DNA of 64,000 bases, taken from Gymnopilus junonius (lineage: Eukaryota; Basidiomycota; Agaricomycetes; Agaricales; Galerinaceae). Every line of letters begins with the position of its first letter. Position 1 is the stretch's first letter. Below, piece after piece: positions 11,664-23,859 of this stretch. The notes under the pieces were generated by a model. The model was not told the DNA's origin and did no database searches. It saw nothing but the letters and a program-made list of their open reading frames with translations. The position numbers and the translations under genes were made by a program. The stretch covers positions 1-64,000 of the forward strand of contig JADNYJ010000196.1 of the NCBI GenBank assembly GCA_015501075.1, written 5' to 3'.

Positions 11664-12820
11664 TTAACCGGGACCTTTCTTTGGGGGTGGTGGCTTTGTT
11701 TGTGATCGCAATTGCCAGCTCTCTGTCTCATCCATGGGTGCTGGAGAGGTGTCTGTACTCTGAGCTGGAGTTACATAGGCTCCCTTTGCTCTAGGCTGAA
11801 TTCTGCCTGGTCCCTTGTCTGGACTGGTATTTAGTACAGTTGGACTGGACATCTGATCAATGTGGGTCTCCGAATCAGTGTCAAATGGTGTTCTACGAGA
11901 CACGGTGTCTGCATTCTTGGCAGTGTTTTGAATTGGTGTCAGAGGCCATGATTCTTTGGTTATGCTGGGGTCAGAATCCTGACCATCATCACTTGGTTCC
12001 TCTGGAACAACCTTTTTCGACAGTATTTTTTCAGGTTCCTTCCAACCATTGAATATGCCATCTGGATATTCTGCTGAAATAGTTATCTTCTTGGAGTCCA
12101 CCACATTCTTCCATCTGAATGGAATTTCGGAGTGCCCCTGGTGATGGCACCAAAGCTTGAGAATATTATGTGTTTCAGCAGCTGAATAGTGACTGATTTC
12201 TTTGAAGGGGACATTTGGAGGGAGATCAGTAGCGGACACAAATTCTATCCATTCAGGGATTATTTGCTTGAATGGTATGGGGCCCGGAATTCCACGCGCA
12301 AGTTCTGAAACTCAAACTAAGCAATTGCATCTCTGAATACAGACTGGAGCATACCATAGTGTTTCCTGACATAACCCTGAATGATGTCTATTTGAATCGC
12401 ATTAGTTTCCAATCCATTTTCATTGCAAATGGGCTTCGGAACCAAAGGCAATCTGCCTTTTGAAAATTCAATGTCAGTGTCCGAGAACATGGTTTTTTTC
12501 TCTGACTGTTTAGTCCCATTCTCCAAGGCAGCAACATGTTTTATGTACTTAATCCAGCACTTGGTGAACTCCTTCAAAGCCTTAGGATTGTACTGGCCAA
12601 ATGAAGGAATATTCCCACTTGTTCCCTGGAGACTATTTGTGTTGTACCTGATGCAAATGATTAGAAGACCCTTTGCAGCAATGCAGAATATTGCACTTCA
12701 GTCACTATTCAATTTTGGAGAGCATTCAAATTCCAAGATGAGTGATGATCTCGAGAATGCAGTACATGGTGAGGTATGTATACTGTATATAAATTCATTT
12801 AAGCAGAGCTAATGATGCCT
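11664..12820 (-). pseudogene. Orphan gene, Pro/Ser/Asp-rich C terminus
   Basis: On the minus strand, a piece near 12577-12317 (KEFTKCWIKYIKHVAALE) leads through a broken stretch into a 191-codon frame at 12239-11664, which begins SATDLPPNVPFKEISHYS and carries LKLWCHHQGHSEIPFRW, then a long disordered Ser/Thr/Pro/Asp-rich tail ending QTKPPPPKKGPG. The frame changes between 12317 and 12240 by stops rather than by clear splice sites. No domain recognised. The His/Cys/Trp segment could bind metal or peptide, which is speculation. Confidence 0.4.
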
Positions 12821-12959
12821 TCAAAATACTTCTTGCATCAGCTGCTCATATAGTGATGCCCATTGCAGGACTTAACATGCAATTGTTTACCTACAAGATT
12901 GTCCTTTTAAGCTTACCAGTAAGCAAGGTGTATGATTTGCCACCCTCAAACTAGGTAAA

Positions 12960-13975
12960 TAGAAGTGACAGAAAGCTATTCCAACTGACATTCATGCCAT
13001 TTACAATTAGATGAAGATCCACAACCCATCCTGGTCTCTAATATCACTGATAGCCCTGATAAAATTTCAGTCGTGGCCTCCGCCAATATTCAGAAAGAGC
13101 CTGCTTCAGAATGGCGCCACCAATGATTGACAAAGGATGACATTAAATCATTGTTGGAGGATCCCACACCACCTCCACAATGTTGAAAACATTTAACCAA
13201 GGAGGACATTCTGGAATTATGGGAAGATCCTATTTCAGAGGAGGATCATTTGACCGAAGACCATAAGTTAGCAATGGGTGGGTGAATAGTTGGTTGATGG
13301 GGCTGAACTGACTTGCGCTTACCAGAGCCAGAGATGGAGGCTGACAGTAGTGCAAATAAGAGCCTCTCTGAATCGAACTTTGATGTCAGCCTCCACAATT
13401 CTCACTCTGAGATGGTAAATCATGGCCTCTGCGAATTTCGATCTGAGCCAATCTCAATAAATCACGGCCTCCCTAAGCACCTTCCCAATTTGCCTGGTCT
13501 TGTCAAATATATGCTGGAGGACCACAGTCCACCAATCTCCAACTCAAACCACTGCATGCCTCCTCCCGAAGCAAGGTTTACTTCTAATCACAACTATTCC
13601 TCTCTCCCATTGCCGCTAAAGCCTGAAGCACCTCACGAAGCAGCCTGTCAAGCCAGCGACATTGAATTAGACTCCACTAATTGCATGTCAAACTTTGATC
13701 CTCCCTTTACATTTGTGAGTATTTTTCTCTGAGATGTCTATCACCATCTTAAAGGTATTTGATAGGCCTACACAGAGCAGCAATTGCATAATGTGCACCT
13801 TGGGGTTTTGGACTCTGATTTGGATAACCCCACCTATGAAAACAAATTGCATGTCCTATCCAGTGCTCGCCGAAATCAACTGCACCTGGAATTACATAAC
13901 ATCAAGGTACTTTCTGACGTTTGTGGAGACCTTGACATGCTGGAGGCCCTTCTATGCCCCTATGTTTGATTTTGC
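12960..13975 (+). pseudogene. Orphan gene cut by repeat B copy 2
   Basis: Plus-strand text contains an internal duplication: LTKDDIKSLLEDP (about 13130) and LTKEDILELWEDP (about 13198), each preceded by TGA where Arg would fit. The main open part is 13313-13732, disordered and rich in Ser, Pro, His and Asn, ending at a likely donor GTGAGT. A later exon reads NVHLGVLDSDLDNPTYENK then a helical HVLSSARRNQLHLELHNIK up to 13967. Just beyond, at 13975, the repeat B block begins, so the 3' part is lost or displaced. Function unknown. Confidence 0.4.
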
Positions 13976-14492
13976 AGGACAGATAGTGGTTTTCTAATCT
14001 GGTTGAAGCTCATAATACATTGTAAATACATTTTTGAATAAACAAGCTGCCTATAATCTGCATTGAATGGCACCCGAGAGCCAGCCAGCCCTGCACCTAA
14101 ATACAGCATTGGCGCCCTGGGCCCATGTCTGAGGTCAAGAAAAATGGACATCTGAATCACTACTCTAAATAATTGAAATGTACTATCATCGGCGCCCCAG
14201 GCCCATGTCTGATTTCCATCCAGTTGCCAAGTTAACTTGCCCTGTAGATAAATACAGCATCGGTGCTCCAGGTCCCAATCATATTTCCATCCGGTTGCCA
14301 TATTTGTACCTATTTCAGCCACCCAGATCAGGCTGAACTGTGCTGTGTGTCTACGTCTTACCTTTTCTGGCCATACCACACAAAAATAGATGACCATCAA
14401 ATCTGACTCGCTTCGGCTGGTGCTGTGGGTTTCATGATGTCTTACTTCCCTGGGCAACCATGTGTCACAGATGATGGTCACTATTGTATGTG
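13975..14492 (-). repeat. Repeat B, copy 2 (inverted)
   Basis: Bases 14134-14492 are the inverted match of 781-1144. The additional 160 bp (13975-14133) add another round of the internal sub-repeat built on 'gggcgccaatgctgtattta'. On the minus strand a 173-codon frame stays open, but its residue pattern follows the nucleotide repeats and shows no domain. Copy 2 lies about 13 kb from copy 1 in opposite orientation, bracketing the TET/JBP-KDZ element and the orphan genes. Confidence 0.7.
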
Positions 14493-14687
14493 TACTATCA
14501 AATTAGTCTGTAGTACTGTCTATGGTAGGTTAGGTACTGCACCTGCAGGTATTCTTTCTATGTAATCATTGCTGATGTCTACAAGATTCTCCAGCAGATA
14601 TTATTATAATCAATCAATATATATACATAGGCACTGTTTAATATTTGAAAAATATATGTTTTTAATACAAAGTTTTAAAGAACCATT

Positions 14688-17600
14688 TTACTCTTTGAAA
14701 CTTTCTGCAAAAGCCCATTCTTCCATTGCATCCAATAGACCAGCCTCCTCAATGCCTTCTACATCCTCCTCTTCTGATAAATCACTTGTCATATCTTCTT
14801 CTTCCTCATCATCTGAATCAATTTGATATATAACTTGCTCTGAGGTTTCAAACATCTTGGCCTGAAGTAATTCTTGATCTGTTGGGCCCCATTCATTTGA
14901 TAATTCACAAGGAATTAGCCCAACTACTTTTTTCCAAGCCAGGCAGAGATGCAAAAGATATTCTTTGTGCATTTAAAGTTGGTAAAAAAGATCAAGATTG
15001 TCTTCAAGGAGTTCTGAGGCAAGATTAACAATTTTCCATTCTTCTGTAAACCACTCCTGCATTGATTGACATTCTTTGATCAACCATTTTTCCTCTTCTT
15101 GACAGTGGTCAAATAACAAAAGAGCCTTGATTCCTTTGTGAATATTGTCATCACCAAGCCAGCCTAGTATCTCTGACAAATCATCTAATTCATCAGTTAG
15201 ACCATTGTCTTGCCATATATCATCATCCACATCAAGCTTAAATAAGCTTTCAATATTGATCCTTGATGGTACTTTAGCACCTTTGGGAGCATAGCGGTCT
15301 TCAATAAGTTTCTCCATATCTTGACAAAGCTTGTTATATGCATGGGCCAACTTCTGAATGCCTGGTTCCTTGCATTTAAGCTGCTGACCTGCATGGCTTT
15401 CAAGTTTAAGATGGTTCATTGTCTTCCGATAAGACTGCTGTAAGCTTTCAAGTTCATATTTTCTGTGATGAAGTCATTCACGTATGTGCTGTTTGACAGC
15501 AAGGGCATTTATTCGAATTTTTAAATACTTGTTGCCTAGAAGTTTTTCCAAATTTTCTTGATCTTCAACAGATAATTTTTGTGTCTTTTCCCTAATAGTG
15601 CTAAGAATTGACTTCTGTTTTGCTTGAAGCTGCTGTAGTTGCTCTTCGGCCTTCAAAATTGTTGTCCCAATATCATATTGACCAGTGTTGATCATATCCT
15701 GATAACTGGTAATATCTTTCCCTATTTCATCCAGTTGTTCCTGCAAAACCAAGATTGCATGTATCTCCTTGTCTGCCAAGTTTTTTCCTTGTCTTGGTAA
15801 AGGCTTTGTTTGTTCCTCTACCTGATTGGCCCATTCCTGCCTGAGAATTTCTTCTGTAACTCCAGTTTTATAGACAGAGTTTCAAATTTTCAAGGGCATC
15901 CTTCTTTCTGTCCAATGTTGTTATCCATTTTTGATGAAGCCATTTTCCCATTCCAAGGAGTGATATGTTGTCCAGGTGTTTGACCTTTGTATCAATTGTA
16001 TAGATACATGTGTGATATCCAGAGACATGTAAGGAAGGGATGAGTGATTTGATTGAGCTCCAGAAATGTTTGCAGCCTTCACCATCTGAAAATCCAAAGC
16101 CAATGCATTTTCATGGATGGTAAATAATCTGACATGGCCATTGATGACCATATGCATGAAAGACGGAGATCGCAAATACAATACGATCCAGGACCTGCTC
16201 TAGAAAATTGTACTTGGCACAGCTGCGATGGAGCTGACAGCCAATATTATATAGAACACCAATCCACATTGACTCTGGAATATGTTTGAATAGTTTCTGA
16301 AGAAGACACAAGGCATAATATTGCTTTTCACCAGCAGATGTCATGTTCACTAGCCAAAGAACACGGTCATGGCAACAGAGAAGAGCCATCAAGCCTGTAT
16401 CTGCAAAAAATTGAGTACTTGCTTTTACCTGGTTGGAATCAGCAGCTTCAAAAGAATCAAAACATTCATCAAGAATAGCAGCAGAGACTTGCATGCCAGG
16501 CTCAAAGGCATCTTCTGTATTAGCTGGCTTGGGTCGCCTTACAGGGCGAGCTGTTTCAACAATTTCCTTCATGGTTTCAACATCTTCAGGGGGCACAAAC
16601 ATAGTTTCAGGATGCTGACGTGGAGCTGACCAGGCATTGTTTTGTGATTTGTGATGCTTTTCAGTGAAGCAAGCATCAAGGCAAACAATAGCATCCACTC
16701 TGAAAAAATAATGGCTTGATTTTTGTTATAGTTATATAATATATTTACTTACAGTTCTTCAGATTGGTGCCAGTTCTTGCCCCCAAAGCACAGTGGACAT
16801 CTTTCTCTAAGATAATCACTTGGCTGATCTTCAACCTTGGCTGAATCTATCCTGCAGTATGAGTACCAATACTATAATTTCTACATAATTTGATTTACCT
16901 TGAGTTTGAGCATTAGCAGGATCCTCCTTATGTTCATAAAGGTCTTCATGCATGTCTTCAACCTTTGCTGACTCTATTTTGTAGTATAAGTATCAGTACC
17001 ATAATACTAATCAAGTTAAATTACCTTGAGGCTGAGTATCAGAAGACAAAACATTCATGTTCTGCCTAACACTATTGATAACCTCCTGCAATTGAAGGCA
17101 TTTTGTATCTTCTAAGACAGCATACCATTGCAGAGCATTTCCAAAATGCTTCCGCAATGTGTTCTAGAGCTAATAAAACTACTGACATAAGGATAATTAA
17201 ATCAAATCACTTACCCATGTCTTCAATTTAAATTTATGAGCACTCAAGAACCCTTCAAGTGTTTCTGCCCAAGCAGTGGTGTTAGGAGCAGTGTTGAGAA
17301 AGAGGCCTCATACAAAATCCAACATATTGAGATCTACAGCAAGAGTTGGATGAGATGGTGCACAAGGAAAAAGGCCAAGACTGAGAAGTTGCAAGGCTGG
17401 TTTGGTGCATGTACACAAAACAACCTTTTCAATTTCTAGAATATACTCAGCCTGATGACAGCAGAGTAAATAGTAAACAGAACATACTTTCAAAGTAAAT
17501 GCAAGAGACTTCAAGAAATGAACCATCCTGGCACCACTGCAAAGCTTCCTTGATCTAGCACCACTCAAATCCCGAAGGGATTCACTCTCTCTCAACAAAG

Positions 17601-17900
17601 CAACATAGGGCTGAAGCATAGCAGGGATGACCTGTTCACTCCAGCTTCTCCACTGCTTCTCTTTCTTTCTTCTAGCCTTCACATTTTCCTCTATAGTCTC
17701 AACCATATCCTCTTCTACAGCTTCCTCCTCTTCTACAGCTTCCTCCTCTTCTGTAGCTCCATCCTCTTCCACAACTCCATCCTCTTCTACAGCTTCTTCA
17801 TCATCTGCAGAATCCACCTCACCCAACTCAGCATTGGGGTTCCTGAACATGTTGAAGTCAGAGACTTGGTAATAGAGTGCACCTGGAGCTCAGAGTCAGC
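14688..17900 (-). pseudogene. KDZ transposase with CxC1 cluster (element 2)
   Basis: This is a second KDZ transposase of a different subgroup. From the N terminus: DFNMFRNPNAELGEVDSA and an acidic run at 17850-17700; the CxC1 cluster near 17420-17250 (LCTCTKPALQLLSLGLFPCAP, AVDLNMLDFV, then TAPNTTAWAETLEGFL); CPLCFGG near 16790; the first catalytic Asp in VCLDACF (about 16675); MSAGEKQYY-type text near 16330; LYNIGCQLHRSC (about 16235), where the family usually has YDIGCQ; AISVFHAYGHQWPCQ; and the Glu motif SDGEGCKHFW (about 16078). The C terminus (15779-14688) is coiled coil, then an Asp/Glu-rich tail. The expected catalytic Asp is Asn (GAT to AAT), a TGA interrupts CxC1 where Arg is expected, and several more stops follow 15900. 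Several introns are visible, e.g. around 16700-16760 and 16860-17050. Probably inactive. Confidence 0.8.
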
Positions 17901-18440
17901 CATGAAGTAGACGTCATGTATGGTGATGGGATTCCAACATTGGATGCAGACCAGGCTGATTTGACGAGGCTGACATTGACAAACAATATGCTAAGGCAAC
18001 TCAGATATGAAGTCAGTGGTGGGGTGAAGTAGAGAGGGGTCATGTGAAGGTATCACATTCTCAGCATCTTATCAATTGCTTACACATTTCACGGTCAGGA
18101 GGAACAAATATATATATAACTTGCCCAGAAAGGCAAGTATACAACAGACAAAGCATGACATCTAGACTCTTCATTTATTAGCAACTGAGTAAAATATACA
18201 AAGAGATGTAGACTTACAGGTATAATAGACAATAAATGTCTGCAGAGCATAGGTGTATATACAGCAACTAGAAAGAACAAAAGTCAGACAATAGTCACTA
18301 TATAAAAATAGACTTATGCAAACAAAAATGATGATGAAGGCTGATATGTACACATCTACTCAAGCAGAGGAAAGGTGATGGGGTGTGCAAGGGGCATGAC
18401 CAAGGTATTCAAAGAACATATGACAGTAGAAAGGGTATGC
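17901..18440. other. Gap, no gene called
   Basis: Short shifted frames near 17860-18040 may be the 5' continuation of KDZ element 2, but the frames do not connect. From 18060 to 18440 the DNA is AT-rich with many stops on both strands, and nothing is recognised. Confidence 0.4.
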
Positions 18441-20893
18441 AATCTTCTCCACATCTATGACAGATCACTGGTTGTTGCTGACAGACTTCTTCTTCAATGA
18501 AACCACTTCATCCCCTGGTCAATCTGACAGCAGCATGCAAAATGCCTCGACATATGGTTTACGATCTACCCAGTCTTTTGCTCCCAATCCACACTGGTGG
18601 TCTAAATAGCACCCACAAATGATTGTGTGTCCTGGAAAGACTAAAAGCACTATGTCATCATGTAATGAAGCATCCTCAGGTGTCAACAATTCATGAGGGA
18701 AGATGCAGCAGTCGAGGGCGAGAAGCTCAATGTGGAAGTTGTGATCAAACAAGTCCTATATGACTTGATGCCATATCTTTGCATCAATGGAGAGATTTCC
18801 TGCTGCAATTAAAGAGGCAGAGAGGACCACATTGCTTCACCAGTAGATGCCGATTGGCAAGGGTTCCTCTGGAATGTCGAATCCATATAGCTCATGGAAT
18901 TTCTCCTCTACATGAGCCTTCTTGTATGGTCTCCAACCTTCATCTTTACCTTCATCTTTCCCTTCATCTTTTTTCAAGCCATAAGCTGTTCCCAATGCAA
19001 AAAGAAAGTCATGCCAATCTTGAGTCCCAAGGATGACTACACCATTCCTGTCCATCCTGGGGTGCAGTTTTGCACCAGTGTCAAGAAGAGTGCTGAAACA
19101 CGTCAACCAAAACATGAGCCACACCACAAGATAGATATCTGACCTGCTACCAGAACTGCACAAGACATGGGGATCAAGAACAGGGAAGCCTCACATGAGT
19201 CCCTGGTTGGCATGCTCCTATACCAGTTTCCAGTCCAGTTTAACAGACTATAATGCATAGACCCAGAATGGAGAAGGTTCTGGTGCATATGGTGACTTCG
19301 GCTCCTTGAATTTGTCATGATTGATCTGTCGGCCTTTTACAGCACGATTAGGCGGCATGAAAGGCAATGTGAAAGGCGAAGACGGGGTGGAGGCAGATTG
19401 AGGAGGGACCAACACTAATTATACTTATCAGACATGTGTATGTCAGAAAATGAGAAGCATGCATACCTTGTGCCATAGAGGTCAAAGAAGATGGCTGCGC
19501 CAGGGCAGGCAATGCAACAGAGCAACCTGAGACTAATTAAATAAGTAATGAATAGTAAAAAGATTAAGCAGGACTTACCTGATGGTTCTTTGGGCAGCAG
19601 TTCACCCAGATGCAATCCCCAAGCCGAATGGCCCACATCAATGTTGCCAAGGTGCAAAGTCTGACAGGCTCAATTGTGAATGGCTGAGGGAGGGCCATCC
19701 CAAATGATATTTGTTCCCCTGTAGGGCATCAATACCATATTCAGTTTGTCCAGGGGTATCTGCTCATGGAGCTGCATTTTCACAGAAAATGCAGATATGG
19801 GCCATATCAGCCAGCAAGGGACACCCATTTCATAAAATTTTTGAGCCAAGAGCAGGTTGGGTGTTATGCACCCCATGATACTCGTGTCGACGGAGGTGGG
19901 AACACCATTCAATGATAGCTCAATGTCTTGCCATTTGCAGTAGTAGTCGAGGCAAGTGAGCATCTCCAAGGCATGTCATTGGAAGGTGGTTAAAGTAAGA
20001 AGGGTCATCATGTAAGTCTGTGGAGCCCATTGAAGGGCAAGATTTGTGAATCGCTGGCTGGTGTTACTGTGCAGCATTTCATGGCATTCCTTGCTAGTAT
20101 GTCCAAATCCTTTCTCTTGCATGAAATTTTTGACCTCTTCATCAATCGTGATTCTCAAGTCAATGAGTTCCTGACACAAATCTTCTCATATCATCCCCAC
20201 ATCAGAAACTGTTCCAGGCTCCCTAACAAAATCATCTGGGCAAAGATTGTGCCAAAGGAGACAGTACTTGTGTTTGGGCAGATCTTCTTCACAAGGTTTC
20301 ATCCAGACAAAAGGGAGATACCATGTCCCATCGAAATAAAACTGGGGCCACAATGAAAAGTCATGGGTACCATATCCAATGCAAGTGATATCTGGAATCC
20401 AGTTTGCATTGGCCAATGTGATAAAGGCAGTTGTGGGCCAGATTACATTATTGTCAGGATCGGGGTGTTCATACAAATCTCTCTTAAAACCAGGAAGGCA
20501 TGGAGGGTGTTGTATCTTGGCGATAATGAGGGCATCAGAACCTTGGAGTTGTTCTGAATAAAAGAAGGTAAGAATAAAGGGAGAAAAAGTCAAATACAGA
20601 AAAACTTACACCCAGGAATTACATTCATAGCAAATACAGCATCTCCAGAGGCTGTCTGATTGATACCGTAGCAATCAACTAAACCATCTAGAAAGACTGT
20701 CAGCATCAATAATAAATGAAGAAACAGGAAGGACTGATGAGGAAACACATCTGAGACCCTAGGAGGAAGAACAGGAGGCATTTTTGGATGAAACTGAATT
20801 TTGAATGATACCAATGAGGCCATGGACAAAAAAAAACAAAAAAAAACAAGAGAGTGAAGCAAGGGCAGACAAAGTCAAGCCCAGTATGCAAAA
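18440..20893 (-). CDS. Multi-exon orphan gene, probably mushroom-specific
   Basis: Minus-strand pieces join into a long gene: a start region near 20862-20590; 20593-20186 (EQLQGSDALIIAKIQHPPCL, NANWIPDITCIGYGTHDFSLW, KPCEEDLPKHKYCLLWHNL); 20179-19976 (CQELIDLRITIDEEVKNFMQ); 19969-19670 (MEMLTCLDYYCKWQDIELSL, MLMPYRGTNIIWDGPPSAIH); 19657-19415; 19160-18840; and 18752-18440 (LLALDCCIFPHELLTPED, ending near SLKKKSVS). Donor and acceptor sites are visible between blocks (for example ACTTAC on the plus strand near 20605 and 19575). Trp, Pro and Cys are common, suggesting a folded domain of more than 500 residues. Stops within blocks are few compared with its neighbours. Segments such as WDGPPSAIHNR look like those of multi-copy mushroom genes, but I cannot name a function. 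A transposon-linked gene is possible given the KDZ element next door. Confidence 0.5.
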
Positions 20894-22089
20894 GATGTTA
20901 GACTTGCACAAATAAGCAAGGATCTGTGTAGTTAACACAGCTCAACCAACTAGTATGCTCAAGTACAGCAATCACTGAGAATCACAGAGTATAACTCAAA
21001 ATGCTTATAACTTGTTCAATTCAAATCGTAGTGTCTTGCTTTCGCTTGACATAGTAGGAAACATAGTATCTAATGTAGCTACATGCCCAAAAACTGCGAG
21101 GTGTGACAAAACACCCAAAATGTGGACAATTCAAAAATGTCAAAACACAAACGTACTTTAAATGCCATGTATGCTATATCACTAGAACCGGATTTTCGAC
21201 CTGATTTCAGATCTCAAATCCGTTTTCCCGAAATTCTAACTCTACGCTGAGTAATTCGCAAAATACTAGAGAAAATGCAACCAAAAGCAGAAACTTAGTA
21301 AACTACAAGTGTCCAAATGAAGTGAAACTAATTCTAAGTCTATTCTAAAGCTAATCTAATGTTTATAGAACATTGTTAGAAGTGTTTGATCACTACTTCT
21401 AACAAAAGATGAAGTCAGTTTGCAGTGGAGAGACAAAGTCAGCTCCACAAAGAGATGGGCAGACAAAGTCAAGCCCAGTGTGCAAAAGATGGAGTCAATT
21501 TGCATGTGGAGAGACAAAGTCAGCTCCACTACTGAAAGGAATCATCAGATTAGATTTTTAAAAAGAGTGCATACCTGCGATACAATAACAATGAGAGGAA
21601 AGAAAGAGAGAGATACGTAGAGAAAGGTTCAAAGAAAAGAATTAAGGATGATTAAGCAATGATGCATCACATGTGATCCAAGCAAATGCAAACAAAGCTC
21701 AGTTAGGCTCGTTCATTGATAAGAGCCTTGATAAGATACTAAGGATACTGATAAGAACTGATAAGATAGGATAGATTGGTAAAGATGTTAATGATGTAAT
21801 TGCTTGGCACTGTTGGCAAAAATAGTGACTCAATCATTTAATTTACAGAAGACCCGTGTCATCATTCACGAGTATTCATGATCAACTCTGAGATCTCAAG
21901 ATCGAAAGCCCTGCTGGCACTGATTGCTGCTTGCACAGCCCTCTGTTGGTAACACTCCGCCATGACCTACCTTACAACACTGCTTACACTTCAAATTTCC
22001 GACATGAGTCAGTTCTATCTTGTTGCAGCACCGTCTTGCTGATAAAAGCTCCTGAAGAAACCACAGAATCACCTAATATCCTCTAGAAC
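20894..22089. other. Gene-free stretch with GACAAAGTC motifs
   Basis: No gene recognised. Three copies of GACAAAGTC occur at 21432, 21462 and 21513 (one more at 20868) in a local repeat 'gagacaaagtcagctccac'. Purine-rich runs such as 'aaagaaagagagaga' follow at about 21600. The last 150 bp before 22090 would hold the promoter of the next gene; no clear TATA box was found. Confidence 0.5.
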
Positions 22090-22937
22090 ATGAGATTGTC
22101 TACTACAGCAGCCATTGTTGCAGGTGTGGGAATAGGTATGTGGCTTTCTATGATCCAACTTGGAGCTTCTCCTAACTTTTATCCACCTTTTTTTTTTCTA
22201 GCACAAGTCGCTGCCGCACCCATCAGGATCATCATTACTTCAACCCAGCCAACCAATGCAGTCTTTGAGAAAGCCTGCTTTGGCCATGCAGTCCCTCTTC
22301 CTCCTGCAGTTGGCTCTTGGAATGTGGTAGCTGCCAATGGCGTTAAAGTGCCTGTCTGCCACCCGTGCCATGGACGCATGAGTTGCATGCGCCAGAAGAG
22401 CGCTGAGATCTCAGATGCCTTCAGGCAGTTCTTTGGCTTGCCCTGCATCCAACACCACCCAGTCCTTATCATGCCAGTCGCCCACCCCATTGTCCATGGA
22501 AACGGACCCCAGCCCCATGTAGAAAGTGATTTCAAGATCCTTCCTGTCTCCGCTACCCCCCATTTCGATAATGCACCTGCTTCTCATCACCACCACCACC
22601 ACTGCCATGGCAAATTCCCCTCTCACAACTTCCAGAACTGTCCCTTCACTCACCGTCTTAACCATGCTTTGTTGCATTTAGGTCGCTGGGAGGGTCGCAC
22701 TGTTGCCTTTGTTCTTGGTAAGTGTTCCAGCCACTCTGCGATCCAAATAGGTACTGATTGATAACATATCTTCCTAATCTAGGCTGCGGCATCAGTGTTC
22801 TCCTCAGGCTGTTCTGGGTTCTCTCCATTGTCATGTATTGTGCCATCAGGGGCCGCCGTGATGATGAACATGAGTACACCCACATCACCTTTGTTGAGGA
22901 ATATGAAGAGCCTCCCATCCTGAGCCTCCTGTCCTGA
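22090..22937 (+). CDS. Small membrane protein with signal peptide and His-rich loop
   Basis: Three exons: 22090-22135, 22202-22717 and 22783-22937, with introns 22136-22201 (GTATGT...CTAG) and 22718-22782 (GTAAGT...CTAG). Exons 1-2 encode a cleavable signal peptide, MRLSTTAAIVAGVGIAQVAA, then a lumenal or outer segment with CHPCHGRMSCMR and a run of seven His with nearby Cys (HHHHHHHCHG style, about 22590). Exon 3 gives one membrane span (CGISVLLRLFWVLSIVMYCA) followed by RGRRDDEHEYTH, a basic then acidic cytosolic tail. The frame ends at TGA 22935-22937, but a Pro-rich tail (PPPIYVYPVDEKVAVKVDE) continues in the +1 frame to TAG 23038-23040; two matching one-base losses in 'ctgag' would explain this. 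Unlike its neighbours it is otherwise intact and looks like a host gene. The His/Cys content hints at metal binding (inference). Confidence 0.7.
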
Positions 22938-23040
22938 GCCCCCTCCCATCTACGTTTACCCTGTAGATGAGAAGGTGGCTGTGAAGGTTGATGAGATTGA
23001 TGCTCCGAAGGCACCAACCACTACCAAAGAATCCAAGTAG

Positions 23041-23855
23041 AAGGCTTAACATGAGGTCAAGCTTCAAGTGGAAGACTCACTAGGGAGAATTTTCTTCAAT
23101 CCAATTGTCTGTGTGCTTTTTGTTTGACCAAGTCCTTCGTCCAACTCATGTCGTTCTTTACATACTCTGGCTTCCTCAGATAAAAATATAAAATCCCAAT
23201 TGATGTGCCCTTATTTATCCTACTATTGTTGTTGTACCTTATACTGCAGGCATCGCTGGTTCGTCTTGGATTAGTCAGGTATTCATCCAATAGCATTCAT
23301 CTGCAAAAAGATCTGTCAGTTGTCTTGGAATATCCTTGTCAATATTTTGGTGAAATATATCACCTTGTGTACTGAACCCTGATGGCAACTTAAAAAGCTT
23401 GACACTGGAAGAACGGTATGTATGTATGTATATATAGGATATCATTGCATAAGGTACATGAGTTCATAACCAAGCACCTAAATAAGAGAGATTCCCTGCT
23501 CCAACACTGGCGTCTGCGCTGTTTTAGCAGCCTGTTCAATAGCCTCCTGTTTTCACTTCTGAGCTGTCACCCAGAAATCTTCATCTCCCCTTGCTCCTTT
23601 CTCTTCTAGCAAGTTATGAATATGCCATATGACTTAAAAGGGGTTTTGTTTTGATAAATACTTCGAAAAATGTTTTCCATACTGATATCGAAAGGTGCAT
23701 TAATTCTATTGAAATATATATTGTGAATCGATTTGAAATAGTACAGAAATCATATTCCCAGAGGATATATTCAACAGCTAGAATGACATTCAGAATGATT
23801 CTGGATCATATTCACTTCATCTTTCATGAAGTAGTACATTAATCATATACTACTA
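23041..23855. other. Gene-free stretch
   Basis: This is 3' flank of the membrane protein gene, then AT-rich DNA with a short (TATG)n run near 23417. No coding segment or repeat recognised. Confidence 0.5.
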
Positions 23856-23859
23856 TGAC

